Assembly (NCBI RefSeq): GCF_029392095.1
Contig: NZ_CP113930.1
Location: 1,302,001-1,366,000, forward strand
DNA from: Lactobacillus sp. ESL0700
GTDB lineage: Bacteria > Bacillota > Bacilli > Lactobacillales > Lactobacillaceae
Direction of reading: 5' to 3'
Length of the DNA stretch: 64,000 bases
The position numbers and the translations under genes were made by a program. Below, piece after piece: positions 1 through 8,858 of the stretch. The notes below the pieces were generated by a model that was not told the DNA's origin, made no database searches, and was given only the letters and a program-made list of their open reading frames with translations. The first letter of the stretch is position 1, and every line of letters starts with the position of its first letter.

Positions 1-354
1 GTTGACGGAACCGCTAAGTTTTACCAAATGACTAATCCAGAAGTTGCCTCAATGGCTGTCGAAGTTGCCAAACTTGCCGATGAAGGCAATGCTAATGCAA
101 TCGCGGTTATTAAAGAGCAGGCTGAATTACTGGCCCGCGATATTATTATTGGCATGGATCGCTATGAAGCTCCTAAACCAATGAAGGTAGCTTTAACCGG
201 CTCCGTTTTAGCTAATAATGCAATGCTGCGGGGCTTTTTAGAAGACAAGGTGCATTCAAAATATCCACAAGCTGAATTTTCAATTTCAAATGGTGAAAAT
301 GCTCGCGGCGTTGTCTTTGACAAGAGTAATGATTACCGTCACTTTACAAATTAG
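1..354 (+). CDS. BadF/BadG/BcrA/BcrD-type ATPase or sugar kinase, C-terminal part (5' end outside window)
   Basis: The reading frame is open from base 1, so the gene starts upstream; only about 117 C-terminal residues are visible. The stretch VALTGSVLANNAMLRGFL, preceded by a helical region with AIAVIKEQAELLA, resembles the end of the second actin-like ATPase lobe in BadF/BadG/BcrA/BcrD proteins, a group that includes N-acetylglucosamine kinases. The catalytic phosphate-binding motifs lie outside the window, so substrate cannot be judged. An internal ATG at 28 exists but has no ribosome binding site and would truncate the fold. It converges on greA and shares a terminator with it. Family assignment is moderate; enzymatic activity is not established. 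Confidence 0.55.
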   Translation, partial: VDGTAKFYQMTNPEVASMAVEVAKLADEGNANAIAVIKEQAELLARDIIIGMDRYEAPKPMKVALTGSVLANNAMLRGFLEDKVHSKYPQAEFSISNGENARGVVFDKSNDYRHFTN

Positions 355-374
355 ACAAATAAATTTTACTCAAC

Positions 375-406
375 AAAAAAAGCAGTTCTTACGAACTGCT
401 TTTTAA
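375..406. terminator. Bidirectional intrinsic terminator between the kinase-like gene and greA
   Basis: Inverted repeat AGCAGTTC/GAACTGCT (381-388 and 393-400) with a TTAC loop, flanked by an A-run on the left and a T-run on the right. It can therefore act as an intrinsic terminator for both converging genes. Confidence 0.85.
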
Positions 407-412
407 GTGCAA

Positions 413-889
413 TTATTCTTCTACCTTGTTAATGACAATCTCAAACTTGCCACCAGGGGTTGAAATAGTTACTTGGTCACCCTTCTTCTTGCCTAAAATG
501 GCTTGAGCGATTGGTGAATCGTTAGAAATCTTACCGTTTAGCGGGTCGGATTCATCACTACCAACGATAGTGTATGTTTCTGGATCGTCCTCACCGACTT
601 CGGTATAAGTAACTGTCTTACCAACAGCTACTTCGTCGGGATTGGTAGCATTAGCATCAACAACGTGAGCATACTTCAGCATTTCTTCAACAACGCTAAT
701 CCGGTCTTCAAGGTGACTCTGCTCATCCTTAGCAGCATCATACTCAGAGTTTTCAGATAAGTCACCGTATGAACGGGCAACCTTAATTCGCTCGATTACT
801 TCTGGACGCTTAACAACTTTTAAATTTTTAAGTTCTGCTTCAAGTTTTTCTTTTCCTTCAGCAGTCATTGGATATGATTTTTCAGGCAT
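413..889 (-). CDS. greA: Transcription elongation factor GreA
   Basis: 158 residues, the usual GreA length. Residues 1 to about 75 form the antiparallel coiled coil that enters the RNA polymerase secondary channel, with the family's [18 protein letters not shown] region. The rest is the FKBP-like domain, with [20 protein letters not shown]. GreA rescues backtracked RNA polymerase by stimulating transcript cleavage. The start is supported by AAGGAG upstream of the ATG and by a clear promoter at 931-959. It lies downstream of pheST on the same strand but has its own promoter, so it is probably transcribed separately. Confidence 0.97.
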   Translation of the reverse strand: MPEKSYPMTAEGKEKLEAELKNLKVVKRPEVIERIKVARSYGDLSENSEYDAAKDEQSHLEDRISVVEEMLKYAHVVDANATNPDEVAVGKTVTYTEVGEDDPETYTIVGSDESDPLNGKISNDSPIAQAILGKKKGDQVTISTPGGKFEIVINKVEE

Positions 890-930
890 AAAATGTACTC
901 CTTAAAGTTAAATTTTCTTTGCAATGGTCT

Positions 931-959
931 ATGATATTAATTTCCCAGCACAAAGTCAA
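931..959 (-). promoter_or_regulatory. greA promoter
   Basis: On the minus strand there is a TTGACT -35 (954-959), a 17-base spacer and a TATCAT -10 (931-936), about 40 bases upstream of the greA ATG. Fits a housekeeping sigma-A promoter. Confidence 0.75.
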
Positions 960-962
960 CCT

Positions 963-3380
963 CTAACGAATTTTTGCGCTAAGTTTATCTTCCAAATCAG
1001 CCATAATCGCATCCATTGCCTTAGTGACAATTTCATCGGTCAAAGTATCTTTTTCGTTCAAGAATGTTAAGTTGTAAGCCAAGCTCTTCTTATCCTTATC
1101 AATATGAGTACCTTGGTAAACGTCAATTACGCGTAAACTGCGCAAGTACTTACCACCATTAGCTTTAATGCTGTCCTCAATTTGTTGGTTAGTAACGTCT
1201 TCGCCAACCAAGATTGACAAATCACGCTCAATTGCAGGGAATTTTGGTGCTGGTGTTGAAACTGTCTTCGGTTCAATAATCATTGGAATAATTTCATCCA
1301 GATTTAATTCGTAACCATAAATTTCTGCACCATTAAGCGCCTTATCAGCCATAGTAATCGTGTGAGCAATCATCCCGATTAAACCAACATACTTACCTTT
1401 AATGTAAATTCCGGCAGTTCTAGTTGGGTGCAAGCCCACTACGACTTCTGCCTTGTATTCAACTTCGCTTAAGTCAATGCCAATTGCCAATAGTAAGTTA
1501 GTTAATTGTCCCTTAACGTAATAGAAGTCAATCTTTTCATCTTCATGTTGCCAGTTAGCAAAGTAAGTATTGCCACTGTAAAGTGCTGCTAAGTGTTCGT
1601 GTTCATTGTAAGTACCACCATCATGGTCATAAACACGACCTTGCTCGTAGAGTGCCAATTGATTTTGTTTGCGCGCCATATTGTAGCTAGCAGCATCAAC
1701 TAACCCAGTCAACAAGTTTTGTCTTAAAGTTGAACGACTTGAGTTCAATGGCATTTGCACTTCAACAACTTCTTTAGGTTCCTTAGTAAAGGCAAGTGCC
1801 TTAACTGGTGAGGTCAAAGAATATGAAATTGCTTCGATCAGGCCTTGACCTTGAGCGACCTTTTTAATCCGTCTTAAAACTGTCTCTTCTTTAGAGTAGC
1901 CACCGTGGGTTTCTGCCAAAACAGGTTGGGTAGACTTGATATTATCATAGCCGTATAACCGACCAACTTCTTCAACCAAGTCTGCAGGAATAGCAATGTC
2001 CCAACGTCTTGCTGGTACATCAACAGTCAAATTATCACCATCAAGTTCGGCTTTGAAGTTTAACCGGGCAAAAATATGTAAAATTTCATCACCGGAAATT
2101 TCAGTACCTAAAGTCTTGTTAATGTATGAAGCAGTTGTCTTAATTACAACCGGTTCACGTGACTCATCGCTAGCTTTAATCACACCTTCAGCAATTGTTG
2201 CTTGGGCATTATTTCTAAGTAGCAATGCTGCCATATCAAGAGAACGCATGGTAGCATCCCAGTTAACGCCTTTTTCATATCTACTTGAGGCTTCGGTTCT
2301 GTTAGCATGACGCAAGGCTGCTTTTCTAATTAAAGTTGGGTCAAAAATAGCTGATTCCAAGATAACATCGGTAGTATCATCTTCAATTTCTGAATTAAGA
2401 CCACCCATTACCCCAGCCATCATAACAACTCGATCGCCATCGGTAATTACAATATCGTTTGGATCAAGGTCAACATCCTTGTTGTTAAGTAGGACTAGCT
2501 TTTCGCCCTTGGTAGCCTTGCGCACAACTAATTTGCCACTCTTAAAGGCCCGAGCATCATAAGTATGCATTGGTTGACCAGTCAGTAGCATCATGTAGTT
2601 AGTCACGTCAACAACATTATTAATTGGCCGAATACCAGCATTCCATAACCGCTTTTGCATCCATAAAGGACTGTCGGCGATTTTAACGCCAGTTACTTTA
2701 CGCAAGTAAAATTTAGGTGCTAGTTGAGGATCGACTTCAACAGTGAAGTCATTTGTCCAATCTGGACCATCAGCCTTCAAAGTTACATCTTCAACGTTAA
2801 CGGGTTCATCAACAATGGCGCCGACTTCATATGCGGAACCTTCCATTGATAAGGTGTCTGCTCGGTTAGGAGTAATGTCAAAGTCAAAAATGTAATCATC
2901 CATTCCCAATGGTTCATAGGCATCTTGACCTGGCTTAATGTCGGCATCTTCAGGAAAGACGTAAATACCATCCGTGTATTTTTCAGGAACTAAATTGTCA
3001 GCAAAGCCAATCTCTTGTAAACCACAAATCATACCGTTGGATTCATAGCCGCGCATCTTGCCTTTTTTAATCTTAACGTTGTCAGCAATCCGAGCACCTG
3101 GTAAGGCAACAACAACATCTTCGCCGGCAGCAACATTTGGTGCACCACAGACAATTTGATGAGGTTCATCTTCACCAACATCAACGTGAGTTACATTAAG
3201 GTGGGTACCTTCAATTGGTTCGCAGTCAATAATGTGACCAATAACCAACTTTTTCAATCCTTCTTCTGGGTGCTTAACTTCAGCAACTTCAACACCTGTG
3301 CGCGTGATTTTTTCGCCTAATTGTTTAGGATCTTGATCTAATTTTAGAAAATCTTGTAGCCAATTATATGAAACTAGCAT
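963..3380 (-). CDS. pheT: Phenylalanyl-tRNA synthetase beta subunit
   Basis: 805 residues, full length. The N-terminal region (about 40-150) is the tRNA-binding EMAP-like domain, with HQIVCGAPNV. B3/B4 editing-type and B5 domains follow, and the end (about 710-805) is the ferredoxin-fold anticodon-binding domain, starting near PKFPAIERDLSILV. With PheS it forms the alpha2-beta2 enzyme that charges tRNA-Phe. The ATG overlaps the pheS stop as TAATG, and an AGGAGG-type site sits inside the end of pheS, so the two are translationally coupled. Controlled by the Phe T-box upstream of pheS. Confidence 0.98.
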   Translation of the reverse strand: MLVSYNWLQDFLKLDQDPKQLGEKITRTGVEVAEVKHPEEGLKKLVIGHIIDCEPIEGTHLNVTHVDVGEDEPHQIVCGAPNVAAGEDVVVALPGARIADNVKIKKGKMRGYESNGMICGLQEIGFADNLVPEKYTDGIYVFPEDADIKPGQDAYEPLGMDDYIFDFDITPNRADTLSMEGSAYEVGAIVDEPVNVEDVTLKADGPDWTNDFTVEVDPQLAPKFYLRKVTGVKIADSPLWMQKRLWNAGIRPINNVVDVTNYMMLLTGQPMHTYDARAFKSGKLVVRKATKGEKLVLLNNKDVDLDPNDIVITDGDRVVMMAGVMGGLNSEIEDDTTDVILESAIFDPTLIRKAALRHANRTEASSRYEKGVNWDATMRSLDMAALLLRNNAQATIAEGVIKASDESREPVVIKTTASYINKTLGTEISGDEILHIFARLNFKAELDGDNLTVDVPARRWDIAIPADLVEEVGRLYGYDNIKSTQPVLAETHGGYSKEETVLRRIKKVAQGQGLIEAISYSLTSPVKALAFTKEPKEVVEVQMPLNSSRSTLRQNLLTGLVDAASYNMARKQNQLALYEQGRVYDHDGGTYNEHEHLAALYSGNTYFANWQHEDEKIDFYYVKGQLTNLLLAIGIDLSEVEYKAEVVVGLHPTRTAGIYIKGKYVGLIGMIAHTITMADKALNGAEIYGYELNLDEIIPMIIEPKTVSTPAPKFPAIERDLSILVGEDVTNQQIEDSIKANGGKYLRSLRVIDVYQGTHIDKDKKSLAYNLTFLNEKDTLTDEIVTKAMDAIMADLEDKLSAKIR

Positions 3381-4429
3381 TATCTTTCCTCCTTACGGAA
3401 TTGCTCTAAGAAACGTACGTCATTTGTGTAAAAGTCGCGAATATCATCAATCCCATATTTCAAAATTGCGAACCGATCTAAACCGACACCAAAGGCAAAA
3501 CCACCATAGACACTTGAGTCAACGCCGGCATTTTCCAAAACATTCGGGTGCACCATTCCGGCACCCAAGACTTCAATCCAGCCAGTGTATTTACAAATTG
3601 CACAGCCCTTACCATCACAGTTGAAGCAGGAAACATCCATTTCAACTGATGGCTCAGTAAATGGGAAGTAACTTGGACGCAGACGCGTCTCACGGTCTTC
3701 GCCAAAGATATGTCTAGTTAGCAGTTCCAAGGTGCCCTTTAAGTCACCCATCGTCACGTTCTTGTCGATAACTAACCCTTCCATTTGCATGAATTGGTGT
3801 GAGTGAGTCGCATCATCGTCATCACGACGGTAAACTTTACCAGGTCCAACCATCTTTAATGGTCCCTTAGAAAAGTCATGCTTTTCTAGAACACGAGCTT
3901 GGTCACCGGAAGTTTGTGAACGCAGTAAATCTTCAGGATCAACATAGAATGTTGCCTGCATATCACGAGCTGGGTGATCTTTAGGTAAATTCATCATTTC
4001 AAAACAGTAATGGTCTGTTTCGATTTCTGGGCCCTGAACTACTTGGTAGCCCATGCCAATGAAGTACTTTTCAAGGTCATCTAAAATAATATTAATTGGG
4101 TGTTCTGAACCAATGTGATTTTCCCGACCCGGCAAAGTCACATCAATCTTTTCTTTTTCAAGACGTTCTTCAACAAGTGCCTTGACAATCTCACTCTTGG
4201 CATCGTCCAACTTGTCATTGAACAAATCACGTAATTTGTTTACTCGTTGACCAATTTCACGTCTATTTTCAGGCGCTACATCCTTCATCGAGTGCAAAAT
4301 TTCGGTCAGTTCACCTTTACGGCCGACTAATTTTACCCGAACATCATTTAACTTTTCTTCGCTTTCTGCCTTGTCAATTTCAGCGAGGCCTTTATCGCGG
4401 AGTTCTTTTAACCGATCAAATAAGTCCAT
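3380..4429 (-). CDS. pheS: Phenylalanyl-tRNA synthetase alpha subunit
   Basis: 349 residues. After an N-terminal coiled coil (about 1-90) comes the class II catalytic core: motif 2 around [15 protein letters not shown], the metal-type cysteine cluster [13 protein letters not shown], and motif 3 [14 protein letters not shown] near the end. The protein activates phenylalanine and transfers it to tRNA-Phe together with PheT. First gene of a two-gene operon, one base of overlap with pheT, and preceded by a T-box leader that should let transcription through when uncharged tRNA-Phe accumulates. Confidence 0.98.
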   Translation of the reverse strand: MDLFDRLKELRDKGLAEIDKAESEEKLNDVRVKLVGRKGELTEILHSMKDVAPENRREIGQRVNKLRDLFNDKLDDAKSEIVKALVEERLEKEKIDVTLPGRENHIGSEHPINIILDDLEKYFIGMGYQVVQGPEIETDHYCFEMMNLPKDHPARDMQATFYVDPEDLLRSQTSGDQARVLEKHDFSKGPLKMVGPGKVYRRDDDDATHSHQFMQMEGLVIDKNVTMGDLKGTLELLTRHIFGEDRETRLRPSYFPFTEPSVEMDVSCFNCDGKGCAICKYTGWIEVLGAGMVHPNVLENAGVDSSVYGGFAFGVGLDRFAILKYGIDDIRDFYTNDVRFLEQFRKEER

Positions 4430-4445
4430 AAACTTGTCCTTTCAA

Positions 4446-4671
4446 ATAAAAAAGCTCCGTCCCCAAAAGGGACGAAGCTACGCGGTACCACCCTAGTTTG
4501 GACTATAAAAAGTCCACACTCAAGTTTTCGATAACGGTGAATACCGGAATTGATTAGATTCTACTGGCAAGATGAAATTCACAGTTCCATTTAGACCTTT
4601 CTTTCAGCTCAATAAAAAGGTCTCTCTGACTAAACGATTGCTGTTACTAGTCTTGCTCATTAGTAATTAAC
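4446..4671 (-). promoter_or_regulatory. T-box leader upstream of pheST
   Basis: The minus-strand RNA carries the T-box core AGGGTGGTACCGCG (about 4480-4493), then an intrinsic terminator whose arms AGCTTCGTCCC and GGGACGGAGCT flank a short loop, ending in a U-run just before pheS. Upstream is a Stem I-like region with an AGAGA motif. A UUC triplet sits in GAATTTCATC near the expected specifier position, consistent with Phe, but I did not fold the leader, so the specifier is inferred. Confidence 0.93.
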
Positions 4672-4675
4672 TATT

Positions 4676-4704
4676 AGAATAATTCTTTTGTCTACAAGTT
4701 GCAA
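4676..4704 (-). promoter_or_regulatory. Candidate promoter of the pheS T-box transcript
   Basis: TTGCAA (4699-4704), 17-base spacer, TATTCT (4676-4681) on the minus strand, just upstream of the T-box leader and right after the hxlR-type gene. Both hexamers match the consensus at four of six bases. Confidence 0.5.
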
Positions 4705-4718
4705 GTAAAATTTTACTT

Positions 4719-5069
4719 TTAAACCCAGTTATCGGCCCATTCGTGAATTTGGTCAAAGACTGGCTGCAACTCCGCGCCCTTTTTCGTTAAGCCGTAAGAA
4801 ATAATTTTGGTTTTTTCATCAACTGAACGTTTAACAATTTTCTCTTTTTCTAATTCTTTTAGTCGTTCGACTAAAACTCGGTCGGAGCAAGCAGAAACAC
4901 AGTTTGCTAGGTCTTTGAAACGCATATAATTCGTATCGCACAAGGAACTGATAATCAGGCCATTCCACTTCTTACCAATGATCTGAAATGCACTAATAAA
5001 ATGTGGGCAGGTTTCATAAGTTAAAGCCTGACAACCATTGGTTTGTTTAAATTTTCCTTTGTGACTCAT
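4719..5069 (-). CDS. HxlR-family winged-helix transcriptional regulator
   Basis: 116 residues from the ATG at 5069, chosen because GGAGG lies seven bases upstream; an earlier in-frame ATG at 5105 would put this site inside the gene. The sequence ETCPHFISAFQIIGKKW, with its conserved early cysteine, is typical of HxlR proteins, followed by a winged helix (RFKDLANCVSACSDRVLVERL) and wing residues up to GAELQPVFDQIHEWADNW. Members often sense redox or electrophile stress and control a neighbouring oxidoreductase; none is next to it here, so the target is unknown. It has its own promoter at 5108-5136. Confidence 0.88.
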   Translation of the reverse strand: MSHKGKFKQTNGCQALTYETCPHFISAFQIIGKKWNGLIISSLCDTNYMRFKDLANCVSACSDRVLVERLKELEKEKIVKRSVDEKTKIISYGLTKKGAELQPVFDQIHEWADNWV

Positions 5070-5107
5070 AGCAATTCCTCCGTTATCGATTTCTGTTCTC
5101 GACAACT

Positions 5108-5136
5108 ATTATAATTAATTCACTTACTAAAAACAA
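5108..5136 (-). promoter_or_regulatory. Promoter of the HxlR-family gene
   Basis: TTGTTT (5131-5136), 17-base spacer, perfect TATAAT (5108-5113) on the minus strand, about 40 bases before the start codon. Confidence 0.7.
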
Positions 5137-5153
5137 GTACCTGCTCTTAGTCT

Positions 5154-5921
5154 CTAAGCAAAATGGTAAATCATAATTCCTGCTGCAATCGCCGCATTCA
5201 ACGATTCAGCTTGGCCCTTAATCGGAATGTACAATTTTTCGTCACTAGCTTGTGCCACTGCTGAACTGACACCATGAGCTTCATTGCCAATCACAAGGCC
5301 TAATTGCGGTACTGGGGCAAAATCTGGCAGCTGTTTAGCCGCACGGTCTAGCATACTGGCATAAACAGGAATGCCGTTATTTCTTAGCGAAGCAATTGCT
5401 GCTGGCAAGTCTGTCACAATTAAATTAATGTGGAATTGACTACCCTGCATTGCGCGCTGCGTTTTTGGATTGTATAAGTCAACGCTATTTGGTGACAAAA
5501 TTACACCGTCAAAGCCGGCGGCATCAGCGGTTCTGATAATTGTGCCGACATTACCTGGATCAGCCAACTGGTCGAGCAAAACCCACTTACCATAATTAAA
5601 CGGGTAATCTTTCGGCTGGGCAATCTTCAAAACCATAAAAATATTTTGGGAATTTTTAGTACTCGACAAGTGCCGCACAATTGCCGAGTTAATCAAAATA
5701 ACATTTTTGGCTGTTAAATCGACTTCATCTTCGGCCTCGACTGTATCTAAGGCTTCCTGTGTTCCTAATAGATAGACGTACTTGCGGCTTGCCTTAATTG
5801 CTTCCTCAACTAAGTGAAAGCCTTCGATTAAATATAATCCAGTTTCCTCACGATATTTTTTCTGCTTTAATTTAGCTAAATCCTTAATTAACTTATTATT
5901 TACCGAACTAATTTGTTCCAT
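5154..5921 (-). CDS. TrmH/SpoU-family RNA 2'-O-methyltransferase
   Basis: 255 residues. The N-terminal 100 residues match the L30e-like substrate-binding domain (YLIEGFHLVEEAI). The C-terminal SPOUT domain has the three motifs: LADPGNVGTIIRTADAAGF, LVIGNEAHGVSSAV and IPIKGQAESLNAAIAAGIM. These form the knotted S-adenosylmethionine site. Such enzymes 2'-O-methylate ribose in rRNA or tRNA; the exact target nucleotide cannot be read from sequence. It is divergent from acyP-yidC, a conserved arrangement in lactobacilli. Confidence 0.93.
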   Translation of the reverse strand: MEQISSVNNKLIKDLAKLKQKKYREETGLYLIEGFHLVEEAIKASRKYVYLLGTQEALDTVEAEDEVDLTAKNVILINSAIVRHLSSTKNSQNIFMVLKIAQPKDYPFNYGKWVLLDQLADPGNVGTIIRTADAAGFDGVILSPNSVDLYNPKTQRAMQGSQFHINLIVTDLPAAIASLRNNGIPVYASMLDRAAKQLPDFAPVPQLGLVIGNEAHGVSSAVAQASDEKLYIPIKGQAESLNAAIAAGIMIYHFA

Positions 5922-6015
5922 TGCTAAAACCTCTTTCTCTGACTCTATTTTAATGTAAACTATTCAATTTTAAAAATGGTAAAATCAAGTATATAACTTG
6001 TAGAAAGGACTAATT

Positions 6016-6348
6016 ATGGGCTTTTTTAACAGAAATAACCACCCTAAACATCATAATCCCGCCGATTCTAATCAGGAAACCTGGGCACTTACCGTTTCCG
6101 GCATTGTGCAAGGTGTCGGCTTTCGCTGGAGCGTCCAAGTCTTGGCTGACAAAATGCAGCTGACTGGGTCTGTTCATAATAATTTAGACCAAACAGTAAC
6201 TATTGTACTGCAAACCGACCTCAATCATGTTAACCAATTTTGCCAAGAATTGCCCCACAGTATTTCACAATTTGCTAAAATAACTAAAATTAAAAAAGAA
6301 AAACTGACAAATGCGGGCAAAATGCACGGTTTTCATGTATTATATTAG
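6016..6348 (+). CDS. acyP: Acylphosphatase
   Basis: 110 residues. After about 20 polar N-terminal residues (Asn/His rich) comes the acylphosphatase fold, with VQGVGFR (catalytic Arg37) and GSVHNN (catalytic Asn55 in the G-x-V-x-N motif). It hydrolyses acyl phosphates such as carbamoyl or acetyl phosphate in the cytoplasm. The ATG has AGAAAGGA upstream. The His/Asn-rich N-terminal extension is longer than in most acylphosphatases (about 90 residues) and its role is unknown. It lies 33 bases before yidC on the same strand, likely co-transcribed. Confidence 0.93.
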   Translation: MGFFNRNNHPKHHNPADSNQETWALTVSGIVQGVGFRWSVQVLADKMQLTGSVHNNLDQTVTIVLQTDLNHVNQFCQELPHSISQFAKITKIKKEKLTNAGKMHGFHVLY

Positions 6349-6381
6349 ATGTTGACAAAAAATAATAATGTGGTGAATTGA

Positions 6382-7350
6382 ATGAAAAAATATCGTAAAT
6401 ATCTTGGTTTGGCTGCTTTAACACTAGCAGTCATGTTAATTGTGACTGGTTGTGCGCAAAATGGCAATGCCTTAAATACGCCGCCGTCAAGCGGCATCTA
6501 CGGCTGGATTTATAGTTTTATTGGTAAGCCCCTGCAGAACATCATGTTGCGCTGCTACGCCATCATCGGCGGGGCAAACGGCGCTGGCTGGGCCATTATT
6601 TTAATGACTCTAGTCGTGCGGATGATTTTATTGCCATTAATGCTAAACCAGCAAAAGAAATCAACAACCCAACAAGAAAAAATGGCGCGGTTGCAGCCCC
6701 AGATGAAGTTAATCCAAGACGCAATGAAGAAGAAGGATTTAACTCAAGACCAGCAAATGACTTTGGCCAACTGGCAGCGGCAATTGTATTCGCAAAATAA
6801 CTTGTCATTAACAGGCGGCATGGGCTGTTTACCACTGATTATCCAGTTCCCAATCATGATCGGGATTTACCAAGCGGTAATGTATTCCAAGACACTGGCA
6901 AATTCGACTTTCTTCACAATTTCGCTTAGTGATAAATCCATGCTGATGGCGATTATCGGTACTGTCTTTGCATTTATCCAAGGTTACATTTCATTAATTG
7001 GGATTCCTAAGGAACAAAAGAAGCAAATGCAGTCAATGATGCTGCTTAACCCAATTATGACCCTCTTTATTTCCATGTCGGTTTCCGGTTCAGTTGCGCT
7101 ATATTGGGCTGCGGGTAACTTCTTTACCATTATCCAGCAAGTAATCGTCACATTTATCATTATGCCTCGCGTTAAAAAGAATGTTGACGAGGAATTAAAG
7201 CGTGAACCAATGAAAGAAATTGTGACACCTGCTAAAGTTGCCGAGCTTCTAGACCAGACAACTGCAGCGCCTGCAGCAAATAAGCAAGTCAAAGAAATGC
7301 ACGAAAATTTGCGCAACCGTAATAAAGGTAAGCAAAATCATAAGCATTAA
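6382..7350 (+). CDS. yidC: YidC/Oxa1-family membrane protein insertase (lipoprotein type)
   Basis: 322 residues. Signal peptide with lipobox VTGC (Cys24), so the mature protein is probably lipid-anchored. It has about five membrane segments in the order seen in Gram-positive YidC, with the conserved regions WAIILMTLVVRMILLPLM, GCLPLIIQFPIMIGIYQAV and ALYWAAGNFFTIIQQ. The tail is basic and rich in Lys/Asn/His, which may contact ribosomes. It inserts membrane proteins alone or with SecYEG. The ribosome binding site is weak (GTGGTGAATTGA). Most lactobacilli have two paralogues; the second is not in this window. Confidence 0.95.
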   Translation: MKKYRKYLGLAALTLAVMLIVTGCAQNGNALNTPPSSGIYGWIYSFIGKPLQNIMLRCYAIIGGANGAGWAIILMTLVVRMILLPLMLNQQKKSTTQQEKMARLQPQMKLIQDAMKKKDLTQDQQMTLANWQRQLYSQNNLSLTGGMGCLPLIIQFPIMIGIYQAVMYSKTLANSTFFTISLSDKSMLMAIIGTVFAFIQGYISLIGIPKEQKKQMQSMMLLNPIMTLFISMSVSGSVALYWAAGNFFTIIQQVIVTFIIMPRVKKNVDEELKREPMKEIVTPAKVAELLDQTTAAPAANKQVKEMHENLRNRNKGKQNHKH

Positions 7351-7368
7351 AACAAATAGTTTTTACCA

Positions 7369-7404
7369 AAATAAGCATCAGATTAACTTAATCTGGTGCT
7401 TATT
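7369..7404. terminator. Bidirectional terminator between yidC and the arylsulfotransferase gene
   Basis: AATAAGCATCAGATTAA pairs with TTAATCTGGTGCTTATT (about 7370-7403), a long stem with a short loop located between two converging genes. Flanking T/A runs are short, so efficiency on each side is uncertain. Confidence 0.7.
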
Positions 7405-7411
7405 AATTTGG

Positions 7412-8845
7412 CTAAATTTCATCATTAAACTTAGCTGGAGTTGTGTTATATCCTGCTGCCTGTGCTACAGTAACGGCACTGTCTTTTGTCAGAGTTGGGT
7501 CGGCTGCCCCAGGAAGATGGAAATTAGCATTATCTGGAGGAATAACTGCTTGCAGAGGATCTTCCCTAGTTAGCTGTGGAATCCAGTCGTAAGGAATCCG
7601 ATAAGCACGAAAAATCAACCCGTCACCTAAGTTAGGATAAACATATTCCCAGACGATTTCCTTATCCTGCGTTACTTCTAAAAAGCGCCCCTCTGTTCCC
7701 TCATCAATTAGCGTATTACCGTTGGGTAAACGTTGGGCGCTGCTGACAAGTGGCGAATAGAAATGATGCCGGTGAAAAGGAGTATGACTAGCCGCAATAT
7801 CAGTTGCGCCAAATGACCAAACGACTGCCAAAGTTACCGGGTTGAATTCAATTACCTGTGAGGTGTCAATGCGACTAGTTTTCGTCCCTGTACTTGAAGT
7901 CTGATCGGGAGCACCATAACCGGCCCAGCCACCGTTATTGAAAACCAAAATATTACCGGCTCCAGGCAAGCCCTGCGGAATCATGTGCGTGTGATGCATC
8001 CCGATTAATGGCCCTAATTTTTGTAAAGCTGGACTTATCGTATAGTCTGGTCCAATCTGCCAAACAATTTTGCCGGTTTCATGGTCAATAATCCACATAA
8101 TGTTGGCTTCACGGGAATCCATTATAATATTATCCGGCTTAAAACGAACATCGCCTTCCTCGAACCAATGATTTGGTCCTAAATAACTAGCACAATTAAC
8201 GTGGAACAGGTCACCTTCACCCTCCCCATTAAAGCTGTCCTCATGAGTATTGGGGTCCCGAAAAATAGCATTCTTTTGCAAATTAGATAAATGAAATTCA
8301 TTAAAGTGGTCTGTTATGTGCCATGACCAGAGTTTTTTCCCGTTACGGTCAACCTCCAATAAAACTTCTTCAAGTAAGGGCTGTGGGGAAATTTTGGGCT
8401 TTTTAACATTGTTATGCGTCAACAATAATACTTTGTTGAAATCATCGTTAACAGTTTGACCTGGAACAAAATAGCCAACTGGATTACCTTCAATTTGGTA
8501 GTCATGGTGTTGCCTAGCAACCCAAGTTTTGCCGCAGTCCTGATCCGTTACTTCTTGGTTATGATTAAAACTCCAAACAACATTACCATTCCAATCAACC
8601 TCGGTTACATCAGCATAATCTTGATAGGCATCCAAGCGATTGCGGCACCTGAGTGAACCGAAGATTTTACCACCCGGAATCATTTTGTTAGGAAAGCCCT
8701 GTAACCCGCGCCACTGATGGACTACCTTTCCGGACATATCAATTAACACAGCACCAATACCGCCAGCATTAAACAAAGTATAGCCATTCCATGCCTTAGC
8801 AGGATCGAACATAACCGTTCCTGTTGGAAAAATATTTCTACCCAT
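7412..8845 (-). CDS. Arylsulfotransferase (ASST) family protein
   Basis: 477 residues. The N-terminus (GTVMFDPAKAWNGYTLFNAG) and repeated blades of the type QRLPNGNTLIDEGTEG plus RFLEVTQDKEIVWEYVYP are those of the ASST beta-propeller family. Histidine clusters that could form the active site are visible: QHHDYQIEG, MHHTHMIPQGLPG and HTPFHRHHFY. Known bacterial ASSTs move sulfate from one phenolic ester to another phenol without PAPS, using a histidine. Those are periplasmic; this one has no signal peptide, so it is predicted to be cytoplasmic. A strong AAGGAGGG site overlaps the end of the upstream permease gene, so the two form an operon under the Tyr-rich leader. Reaction and substrate are inferred. 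Confidence 0.78.
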   Translation of the reverse strand: MGRNIFPTGTVMFDPAKAWNGYTLFNAGGIGAVLIDMSGKVVHQWRGLQGFPNKMIPGGKIFGSLRCRNRLDAYQDYADVTEVDWNGNVVWSFNHNQEVTDQDCGKTWVARQHHDYQIEGNPVGYFVPGQTVNDDFNKVLLLTHNNVKKPKISPQPLLEEVLLEVDRNGKKLWSWHITDHFNEFHLSNLQKNAIFRDPNTHEDSFNGEGEGDLFHVNCASYLGPNHWFEEGDVRFKPDNIIMDSREANIMWIIDHETGKIVWQIGPDYTISPALQKLGPLIGMHHTHMIPQGLPGAGNILVFNNGGWAGYGAPDQTSSTGTKTSRIDTSQVIEFNPVTLAVVWSFGATDIAASHTPFHRHHFYSPLVSSAQRLPNGNTLIDEGTEGRFLEVTQDKEIVWEYVYPNLGDGLIFRAYRIPYDWIPQLTREDPLQAVIPPDNANFHLPGAADPTLTKDSAVTVAQAAGYNTTPAKFNDEI

Positions 8846-8858
8846 TGAAAAACCCTCC

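Noticed and set aside
1996..2310. Plus-strand frame of about 100 residues inside pheT
   Set aside because: Antisense shadow of a well supported gene; no ribosome site and no recognisable domain.
4703..4718. Palindrome AAGTAAAATTTTACTT as a terminator for the HxlR gene
   Set aside because: Mostly A/T with no loop room and no U-run; could be chance in an A/T-rich gap.
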